A model generated the notes under the pieces. The model had not been told where the DNA came from, made no database searches, and worked only from the letters and a program-made list of their open reading frames with translations. From PWQG01 sp040882255 (GTDB taxonomy: Bacteria; Pseudomonadota; Gammaproteobacteria; Pseudomonadales; Pseudohongiellaceae), in assembly GCA_040882255.1 (NCBI GenBank), contig JBBEBP010000011.1:372001-436000 (forward strand): DNA of 64,000 nt, in the 5' to 3' direction. How positions within the stretch are numbered: position 1 is the stretch's first letter; every line of letters begins with the position of its first letter. Position numbers and translations under genes: made by a program. Shown here in pieces: positions 55,529 to 64,000 of this stretch.

Positions 55529-57469
55529 TCAGAGCTGCGGAGCGCCGCCCGGCATAGCCGGTGCGGTCCCGCTCTCGCCAAACTCGAAATCCGAGGCCCG
55601 CCGTTCGATATCGGCCGCTGTGCGGCGATTGGCCAGCAGCGCATCGAAACCGCGCCGCCCATAGTGATCATTCAGCACCTGAACCAACTGCTCCCGCTGC
55701 TGCTCAGGCAGTGAATCCAGGCTGCCCCCGGCCACGGCATGCAGCTCCACAACCACGTACGTCCCGTTATCCAGACTGCCACCCTGGCGCACCGGATCAT
55801 CCCCTTCCGGAGGACGGATCGAGAACGCCAGTTGCGCCACCTGGGGATTGACCTGGCCGGAATTGCGCGAAGCATCGGTGACTTCGCGCCACTCCAGCCC
55901 CTCTTCCTCGACCAGATCATCGATGGATTCTCCGCTCTCCAGCCGGGACAGAATACGCTCACCAATCTCCCGGGCCAGCTCGCGCTCACGCTGGCTGCGC
56001 AACGTGGCTGCGATTTCGTCACGCACCTCTTCCAGTGGACGCACTGCCTCCGGGCGGTGCTCATCCAGATGCAACACCAGCGCCCGCTCATCACCCAGTT
56101 CAATCAGATCACTGTTGAGATCGTCGTACAATACTTCACCGGAGAACGCCGCCTCGATGACCTGCTCATTGCCGGTGATGTCGTCGGGGCCGCCCGATTC
56201 ACCAAAGAAGGGGCTTTCCTGTATGGGCAGGTCCATCTCGCTGGCAACGGACTCCAGATCAAAGGTCTCGAAAGCCAGGTTGGCCAATCTTTCCAGGCTG
56301 GAGAACCACACCTCATCCACCTCCGACTCGACCAGCTCCCGCTCGATCTCTTCGGCGCGCTCTTCGAAGGAAGGATATTCCTCGAAATCGTATTCGGTCA
56401 GCTTCACCAGATGGACACCGAATTCGCTGACCACCGGGGCGGAGACTTCCTCGACCTCCAGGCCACGCAGCGCCTCTTCCACGGCATCCGGGAAAACGCT
56501 GCCATCGCTATAGCCGATATCACCACCATCGCGGGCGGAGACCACATCGTCGGAATATTCCTGCGCCAGGTCCGCGAATGATTCGCCGTCCTCGATACGT
56601 GCCCGCAGCTCTCCGGCCAGTTCCACAGCCTCTTCCTCGCTGCGGTCACCGCCCGTTTCCAGCAGAATATGTGCCGCGCGGCGCTCTTCATCGCCCGACG
56701 CCTCGTCACGGGCCTCTTCATAGGCCTGGCGTACACGCTCCTCCGAGACCTCGAACTCATCGTACAGCTGGTCACGGCGCAGCATGACGTAGTTGACCGA
56801 CACCTGCTCCTCGCGCATGAACCGGTCCGTGTTGTTCTCGTAAAAGGCCTCGATATCTTCTTCGGCAATCGCCTCACCCATGGTGCGCGAGCCGGTCGGT
56901 ACGGACAGGAAACGGAAATCCCGCGTCTGACTCAACAGGGCGGCGATCCGCTCCAGAGCAGCCTGCGGTACGAAGGCCGATGCCGAATAGGCGGTGGCCA
57001 ACTGGGTGATCAACATCTGATCAGCCAGGGCGGCCCTGTAGCCCGACGGATTGAAGCCCTGCGTCGCCATGGTGCGGGCAGCGTAGTCGCTATCAAAGCG
57101 CCCATTGATCTGGAACTGGGGGGAATTGAGGATCTGCTGGTCGATGGAGCGTCCTGAAATGACCAGACCACTGTCCTCGGCCGTCTGCATCAACACACGG
57201 TTCTCGACCAGTTGCTCCAGCGCGATGTCCCTCAGGTCGGCATCATCAAAGCTGGAGACCTGACTCCCCAGATTGCTCATCAGGCGCTGGATGGCGCCAT
57301 TGAGCTCCTGCTCGGTGATCTCTTCACCGTTGACAGTGGCGACGTTCTGCGGATTGAAGAATCCGCCAACAATGGATTCGGCGCCGAACAGGGCGAACAC
57401 GCCGATGATCAGACCGATGATGATCTTGGATAGGAAACTCTGGGAGTTGTCTCGCATTCGCTGCAGCAT
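55529..57469 (-). CDS. ppiD: Periplasmic folding chaperone PpiD (parvulin-type)
   Basis: A 646-residue inner-membrane chaperone for newly exported proteins. One N-terminal membrane helix (about residues 12-32, FLSKIIIGLIIGVFALFG) is followed by a SurA-N-like chaperone region, a parvulin domain (AHILLETGG...GGDIGYSDGSVF...FGVHLVKL) and a C-terminal chaperone region. The start has AGGA seven bases upstream; the frame runs 24 codons higher through the hupB terminator. The lon-hupB-ppiD order is conserved in gammaproteobacteria. Confidence 0.93.
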   Translation of the reverse strand: MLQRMRDNSQSFLSKIIIGLIIGVFALFGAESIVGGFFNPQNVATVNGEEITEQELNGAIQRLMSNLGSQVSSFDDADLRDIALEQLVENRVLMQTAEDSGLVISGRSIDQQILNSPQFQINGRFDSDYAARTMATQGFNPSGYRAALADQMLITQLATAYSASAFVPQAALERIAALLSQTRDFRFLSVPTGSRTMGEAIAEEDIEAFYENNTDRFMREEQVSVNYVMLRRDQLYDEFEVSEERVRQAYEEARDEASGDEERRAAHILLETGGDRSEEEAVELAGELRARIEDGESFADLAQEYSDDVVSARDGGDIGYSDGSVFPDAVEEALRGLEVEEVSAPVVSEFGVHLVKLTEYDFEEYPSFEERAEEIERELVESEVDEVWFSSLERLANLAFETFDLESVASEMDLPIQESPFFGESGGPDDITGNEQVIEAAFSGEVLYDDLNSDLIELGDERALVLHLDEHRPEAVRPLEEVRDEIAATLRSQRERELAREIGERILSRLESGESIDDLVEEEGLEWREVTDASRNSGQVNPQVAQLAFSIRPPEGDDPVRQGGSLDNGTYVVVELHAVAGGSLDSLPEQQREQLVQVLNDHYGRRGFDALLANRRTAADIERRASDFEFGESGTAPAMPGGAPQL

Positions 57470-57497
57470 GGTGATTCCTGCTTCAATCGTACCAACG

Positions 57498-57526
57498 AAA
57501 AAAGAGGCGCATCGATGATGCGCCTC
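57498..57526 (-). terminator. Rho-independent terminator of hupB
   Basis: GAGGCGCATC (57504-57513) and GATGCGCCTC (57517-57526) form a perfect 10-bp stem with a three-base loop. On the minus strand it runs into six T residues, about 105 bases after hupB and 29 bases before the ppiD start. Confidence 0.9.
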
Positions 57527-57630
57527 CTCTCTGCGGCTCATCGGTCATGGTGACCAACCAGCCCTTGTATGATCCATCGGCTTGAGGCCGGCCGAAGCCC
57601 CGCAGGACTGCCTTCCGGACATGGGCAGGA

Positions 57631-57906
57631 TCAGTTGTTTACCGCATCCTTCAGTGCCTTGCCCGCTTTGAAACTGGGCACTTTGGCGGCAGAAATCTGG
57701 ATTGTCGCCCCGGTCTGGGGGTTACGTCCGGTTCGGGCAGCCCGTTCCTTGGTAGCAAAGGTACCAAAGCCGACGAGCACTACAGGGTCGCTTTTCTTCA
57801 GAGAGTCGGTGATCGTTTCGATCATTGAATCCACTGCACGGCCGGCAGCAGCCTTAGGTATGTCGGCACTGGCAGCCACGGCTTCGATCAGTTCAGATTT
57901 ATTCAC
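57631..57906 (-). CDS. hupB: DNA-binding protein HU-beta
   Basis: A 91-residue nucleoid protein of the HU/IHF family. It begins MNKSELIEAVA, has GFGTFATKERAARTGRNPQTG (the DNA-intercalating arm with the conserved RNP) and a Lys-rich AFKAGKALKDAV-type C-terminus. A strong promoter precedes it and a terminator follows. Confidence 0.97.
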   Translation of the reverse strand: MNKSELIEAVAASADIPKAAAGRAVDSMIETITDSLKKSDPVVLVGFGTFATKERAARTGRNPQTGATIQISAAKVPSFKAGKALKDAVNN

Positions 57907-58007
57907 GTTATCCCCTTTATTTTTCTGTCTTAAGTAGTGTATTTCCGTCTACGTGTCACAACGGCGTTCGATACTTGCATGATTCTTGACTGCGACATGA
58001 CCCGGAC

Positions 58008-58037
58008 TTTATACCAAGCCTCCGAAAGCCCTGTCAA
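58008..58037 (-). promoter_or_regulatory. Sigma-70 promoter of hupB
   Basis: A perfect -35 TTGACA (58032-58037) and an extended -10 TATAAA (58008-58013) with an 18-base spacer on the minus strand. Predicted start near 58000, giving a leader of about 95 nt. It lies in the gap after lon. Confidence 0.75.
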
Positions 58038-58070
58038 CTCGCAGCCTGCGGCAGGCCGCCGCTTTGCGCG

Positions 58071-60521
<2,451 letters not shown>

Positions 60522-60563
60522 AATGAGAATCCTGCTGGTTGGGAATGACTTGGCTACTGAACA

Positions 60564-60592
60564 ATGTAGGGCCGGTAGGCGCCGTTTTCAAG
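60564..60592 (-). promoter_or_regulatory. Sigma-32-like heat-shock promoter of lon
   Basis: A perfect CTTGAAA (60586-60592) and CCCTACAT (60564-60571, consensus CCCCATnT) with a 14-base spacer on the minus strand. It lies in the 77-base gap between clpX and lon; E. coli lon is a known sigma-32 target. Confidence 0.7.
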
Positions 60593-60598
60593 CGCCCG

Positions 60599-61888
60599 TC
60601 ATTCGTCGGCGGTACCGCAGGACGACTGCTGCTCAACATTCTCGTACATCAGCATCGGCTCGGACTCGCCGTTGATCACGGCGGCATCGATGACGACCTT
60701 GCTGACGTTCTCCAGGGACGGGATCCGGTACATGGTATCCAGCAGTACCGATTCCATGATGGAACGCAGGCCACGGGCACCGGTCTTGCGGGCCTTGGCC
60801 TTCAGAGCGATCGCCTCAAGGGCATCGTCACGGAACTGGATCTCCACGTCCTCCAGATCGAACAGTTTGATGTACTGCTTGACCAGCGAGTTCTTCGGCT
60901 CCCTGAGGATACGCACCAGCGCCTCCAGGTCCAGCTCCTCGAGCGTGGCGATCATCGGCAAGCGGCCTACAAATTCCGGGATCAGGCCATATTTGACCAG
61001 ATCCTCGGGTTCGACATCATGCAGGATTTCGCCCACCCCCTGGCTGGTATCCTTGCTGCGCACCTCGGCGCCGAAACCGATACCGCCCTTCTCCGAGCGG
61101 TCCCGTATGACCTTGTCCAGGCCGGCAAACGCCCCGCCACAGATGAACAGGATATTGCTGGTATCGACCTGCAGGAATTCCTGCTGCGGATGCTTGCGGC
61201 CACCCTGCGGCGGCACGGAAGCCACCGTGCCTTCGATAAGCTTCAACAGGGCCTGCTGCACGCCTTCACCGGACACATCACGGGTGATCGAGGGGTTGTC
61301 CGACTTACGGGAGATCTTGTCGATTTCATCAATATAGACGATTCCGATCTGCGCCTTGTCGACATCGTAATCGCACTTCTGCAGCAACTTCTGGATAATG
61401 TTTTCGACATCCTCCCCCACATAACCGGCTTCGGTCAGCGTGGTGGCATCGGCGATAGTGAACGGCACATCCAGCAGACGGGCCAGCGTCTCGGCCAGCA
61501 GTGTCTTGCCGGTACCGGTGGGGCCGATCATCAGGATATTGCTCTTGGCGAGCTCAACCCCGTCGTTGCCCTTGTCATAGTTGAGACGCTTGTAGTGATT
61601 GTAGACAGCCACGGCCAGCACACGCTTGGCGGCCTCCTGCCCGATCACGTACTCATCCAGGGTTTCCTTGATCTCCTGTGGAGACGGCAGACGCTTGTCG
61701 CCTTCGACACCTTCCTTTTCCTGGATCTCCTCGCGGATGATGTCATTGCACAGGTCAACACATTCATCACAGACAAACACGGAAGGCCCGGCAATCAACT
61801 TGCGCACTTCGTGCTGGCTTTTGCCACAGAAAGAGCAATACAGCAGCTTGCCGTTATCCTCACCGTTATTGTAGCGATCATCAGACAT
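60599..61888 (-). CDS. clpX: ATP-dependent Clp protease ATP-binding subunit ClpX
   Basis: AAA+ unfoldase that feeds substrates to ClpP. The 429 residues begin with a C4 zinc-binding domain (YCSFCGKSQHEVRKL...CDECVDLC), followed by Walker A GPTGTGKTLLAETLARLL, the pore loop GYVGEDVENI, Walker B VYIDEIDKI and the sensor 2 region ARKTGARGLRSI. It follows clpP by 14 bases, as in E. coli. Confidence 0.97.
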   Translation of the reverse strand: MSDDRYNNGEDNGKLLYCSFCGKSQHEVRKLIAGPSVFVCDECVDLCNDIIREEIQEKEGVEGDKRLPSPQEIKETLDEYVIGQEAAKRVLAVAVYNHYKRLNYDKGNDGVELAKSNILMIGPTGTGKTLLAETLARLLDVPFTIADATTLTEAGYVGEDVENIIQKLLQKCDYDVDKAQIGIVYIDEIDKISRKSDNPSITRDVSGEGVQQALLKLIEGTVASVPPQGGRKHPQQEFLQVDTSNILFICGGAFAGLDKVIRDRSEKGGIGFGAEVRSKDTSQGVGEILHDVEPEDLVKYGLIPEFVGRLPMIATLEELDLEALVRILREPKNSLVKQYIKLFDLEDVEIQFRDDALEAIALKAKARKTGARGLRSIMESVLLDTMYRIPSLENVSKVVIDAAVINGESEPMLMYENVEQQSSCGTADE

Positions 61889-61902
61889 GCAAAATCCTCG
61901 CG

Positions 61903-62523
61903 TTACGCAGATGCACTGCGATGTTCCAGCACCTGGTCCACCAGGCCGTACGTTACCGCTTCCTCTGCCGTCAGAAACCGGTCTCGCTCGGTATCATTTT
62001 CTATAGTCTCAAGGTCCTGACCCGTATGCAACGCCATAATGCGGTTGAGCTGTTCACGCATCTTGAGGATTTCCGTGGCCTGTATCTCGATATCCGAGGC
62101 CTGCCCCTGGGCACCGCCGCTGGGTTGATGGATCATCACACGGGAGTGCGGCAGCGCAAAACGCTTGCCCTTCGCCCCCGCAGTGAGCAGCAGCGCACCC
62201 ATGCTGGCCGCCTGCCCCACGCACAGGGTGCTGACGTCCGGCTTGATGAACTGCATGGTGTCGTAGATGGACATGCCGGCCGTCACCGAACCGCCCGGGG
62301 AATTGATATACAGATGGATGTCCTTGTCCGGATTCTCGGACTCCAGGAACAACAGCTGAGCAACGACCAGGTTGGCGACATTATCATCCACCGGACCGAC
62401 CAGGAAGATCACATTCTCCTTCAGCAGCCGGGAGAAAATGTCGTAGGAGCGCTCCCCGCGGGAAGTCTGCTCGACCACCATCGGGATCAGTGCTGAGTAC
62501 ATCGTATTGTCGCCTGTTTCCAT
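61903..62523 (-). CDS. clpP: ATP-dependent Clp protease proteolytic subunit
   Basis: Serine protease core of ClpXP. The catalytic triad is visible: Ser in GQAASMGALLL, His in MIHQPSG and Asp in NDTERDRFLTAEEA. The start at METGDNTMYS (62523) gives 206 residues, close to E. coli ClpP (207, with a cleaved propeptide). The frame is open another 17 codons to 62574, with ATGs at 62553 and 62574; the exact start is uncertain because no ribosome-binding site stands out. Confidence 0.93.
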   Translation of the reverse strand: METGDNTMYSALIPMVVEQTSRGERSYDIFSRLLKENVIFLVGPVDDNVANLVVAQLLFLESENPDKDIHLYINSPGGSVTAGMSIYDTMQFIKPDVSTLCVGQAASMGALLLTAGAKGKRFALPHSRVMIHQPSGGAQGQASDIEIQATEILKMREQLNRIMALHTGQDLETIENDTERDRFLTAEEAVTYGLVDQVLEHRSASA

Positions 62524-62551
62524 AAAGTCGATCGCCTGCCCTGTCTCGTTC

Positions 62552-62557
62552 ATTATA
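62552..62557 (-). promoter_or_regulatory. TATAAT -10 box upstream of clpP
   Basis: A perfect TATAAT on the minus strand, 29 bases before the preferred clpP ATG; predicted start near 62545. No clear -35 is seen. It supports the ATG at 62523 over the two upstream ones. Confidence 0.4.
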
Positions 62558-62604
62558 TCGGCACCACAGGCCATGCCTGCAGTGCCATGATGCCTGTCCG
62601 CAGA

Positions 62605-64000
62605 TCAGCTGTCGGAATCAGCCTTCTTCGCGGCGGTCTTTTTGGCGGCCGCCTTTTTGGGCGCCGCTTTCTTTGCACTGGTTTTTTTGGCAGCGGTTTT
62701 CTTCGCAGCCGTTGTCTTTTCAGCCGGCTTCTTTGTGGCACTCTTTTTCGCAGTGGTCTTTTTCGCCGTCGACTTCTTTGCCGCCGTTTTCTTCGCGGCT
62801 GACTTCTTCGCGGTCGACTTGCCCTTCTTCTCTTCTACGTCATCCCCGGCCTCTTCGGATTTCGGATTGATCAGCGCGTCATAGCTGACTTCCTTCTCCG
62901 ACACATCGGCCTGCTCCAGAATGATGTCGAACACCTGGTCTTCCAGCACTGCGGACTCCATGGCCTGGAGCTGCTCCTGGTTACCGTAGTACCAGTTGAT
63001 GACCTGTTCGGGCTGCTCATAGGTGGAAGCGACGTCCTCGATGGCTTCGCGGACACGGGCGGGATCGGCCTGCAGGCCCTTCTGCTTGATCACCTCGCCC
63101 AGGATCAGTCCCAGCGCCACGCGCTTCCCGGCCTGTTCCCGGAACAGCTCATCCGGCAGCATGGAGGGATCCAGGTTCTGGGCACCCTGCCCGAAACGCT
63201 GCATCGCCTGCTGGCGCAGTGTGTCGATCTCCGCCGCCGCCAGCGACTCGGGCACATCCACCGGATTGGCCTCGATCAACTTGTCCATCATCTGGCTCTT
63301 GACCTGGTTGCGGCTGGCCTTGCGCAGCTCGCGCTCCATGTTCTCCCGCACTTCCTTGCGGAAATTCTCCTCGCCGCCTTCCTCGACACCGAATACGGCA
63401 AAGAACTCGTCATTCAGCTCCGGCAGGACCGGCTCCGAGACGCTGTTCACTGTGACCTTGAACTGCACCGGCTTGCCGGCCAGCTCACGATTCTGGTAGT
63501 CCTCGGGGAAGGTCAGATCCAGCGTCACCTCGTCGCCGGCCTTTGTTTTCAGCAGACCGTCCTCGAAACCCTCGATCATGCGGCCGCCGCCCAGCTCCAG
63601 ATTGGTGTTCTGGCCACTGCCCCCGGCAAACTCCTCGCCGTCCATGGTGCCGACGAAATCAATAGTGACCTGGTCGCCCTCGCGCGCCTGGCGCTTGACT
63701 TCCTTCCAGGTGCGGCGCTGCTGGCGCAGAGACTCGATCATCTTGTCGATGTCGGCCTCGGTAACCTCGGCCACCTTCTTTTCCACGTCCAGCTTCGAGA
63801 AATCGCTCAGCTCAAGCTCCGGATAGACATCGAATACCGCCACGAATTCCAGGTCCCTGCCCTCTTCCGTGGTCTTCGGCTCAATCTTCGGCTGACCGGC
63901 CGGGCGCAGGTTTTCCTGCGAGATGGCCTGGTAGTAGCTGCGGCTCATCACCTCGCCCAGCACTTCCTGGCGAACGCCCTTGCCGAAGCGCTTCTTTATC
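62605..64000 (-). CDS. tig: Trigger factor with extra Lys/Ala-rich tail (5' end cut by window)
   Basis: Ribosome-associated chaperone and prolyl isomerase. The window holds about 465 codons; the first residues seen are KKRFGKGVRQEVLGEVM, so the ~60-70 N-terminal residues with the ribosome-binding motif are outside. The PPIase domain (GDQVTIDFVGTMDGEEFAGG) and the C-terminal chaperone arms are present. After VSYDALINPK it carries an additional tail of ~75 residues of AKK/TAAKK repeats, absent from E. coli trigger factor (432 residues). It heads the tig-clpP-clpX-lon cluster. Confidence 0.95.
   Translation of the reverse strand, partial: IKKRFGKGVRQEVLGEVMSRSYYQAISQENLRPAGQPKIEPKTTEEGRDLEFVAVFDVYPELELSDFSKLDVEKKVAEVTEADIDKMIESLRQQRRTWKEVKRQAREGDQVTIDFVGTMDGEEFAGGSGQNTNLELGGGRMIEGFEDGLLKTKAGDEVTLDLTFPEDYQNRELAGKPVQFKVTVNSVSEPVLPELNDEFFAVFGVEEGGEENFRKEVRENMERELRKASRNQVKSQMMDKLIEANPVDVPESLAAAEIDTLRQQAMQRFGQGAQNLDPSMLPDELFREQAGKRVALGLILGEVIKQKGLQADPARVREAIEDVASTYEQPEQVINWYYGNQEQLQAMESAVLEDQVFDIILEQADVSEKEVSYDALINPKSEEAGDDVEEKKGKSTAKKSAAKKTAAKKSTAKKTTAKKSATKKPAEKTTAAKKTAAKKTSAKKAAPKKAAAKKTAAKKADSDS

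Overview
This 64 kb window is a GC-rich, gene-dense piece of chromosome from a gammaproteobacterium. The evidence is gene order: sdhCDA divergent from gltA; gltX followed by tRNA-Ala(GGC); dnaX-ybaB-recR; gloB/mltD divergent from yafS-rnhA-dnaQ; and tig-clpP-clpX-lon-hupB-ppiD. A ten-gene Mrp-type cation/proton antiporter operon fits a saline or alkaline habitat, but that is inference. No pure-culture identity can be read from the sequence. I see no prophage, CRISPR array or resistance island; the only autonomous mobile element is a group II intron.

Layout. 1-2.4 kb: succinate dehydrogenase (sdhA cut by the window edge). 2.9-4.2 kb: citrate synthase. 4.5-6.1 kb: tRNA-Ala and gltX. 6.2-8.4 kb: dusA, a TerB-like gene and mlaA. 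8.5-20.6 kb: a long minus-strand series, in transcription order 4.5S RNA, dnaX, ybaB, recR, rnd, ycgN-type gene, small membrane protein, MoxR ATPase, VWA protein, fadD, hrpA. 20.8-24.6 kb: two tandem PQQ-dehydrogenase paralogues. 24.7-25.4 kb: tRNA-Ser(GGA) followed by three 201-bp repeats carrying its 3' end. 25.5-28.0 kb: queF and an ABC exporter. 28.1-30.1 kb: a group IIC-like intron behind the terminator of tRNA-Glu(UUC). 30.3-39.6 kb: a hypothetical membrane protein, dimeric dUTPase, nfuA, metH, small membrane proteins, and cysI with its DUF934 partner. 39.6-47.0 kb: acuI, sohB, nudC, dnaQ, rnhA, yafS, gloB, mltD. 47.1-54.5 kb: the Mrp-like operon with three D-type subunits. 54.7-64 kb: fabI, ppiD, hupB, lon, clpX, clpP and tig (cut by the right edge).

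The genes form coherent groups: TCA cycle and respiration (sdh, gltA), DNA replication and repair (dnaX, recR, dnaQ, rnhA, dUTPase), protein quality control (tig, clpP, clpX, lon, ppiD, with a sigma-32-like promoter at lon), translation and tRNA modification (gltX, dusA, queF, three tRNAs), sulfur and methionine metabolism (cysI, metH, nfuA), and ion homeostasis (Mrp-like complex).

The most unusual content is repetitive: (i) the tRNA-Ser/201-bp array, in which an 86-nt multi-hairpin module sits exactly where the tRNA T-loop would be continuous; (ii) a perfect 53-bp inverted repeat that encodes the C-terminus of NudC and shares a GGGACAGTCCC core with a palindrome inside another coding region; (iii) three copies of a roughly 90-110 bp palindromic element with a CTCGCGGAGATCGC core. 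Other points of interest are a lysine/alanine-rich tail on trigger factor, an A10 slippery run in dnaX, and an Mrp-like operon lacking the usual large MrpA N-terminal subunit.
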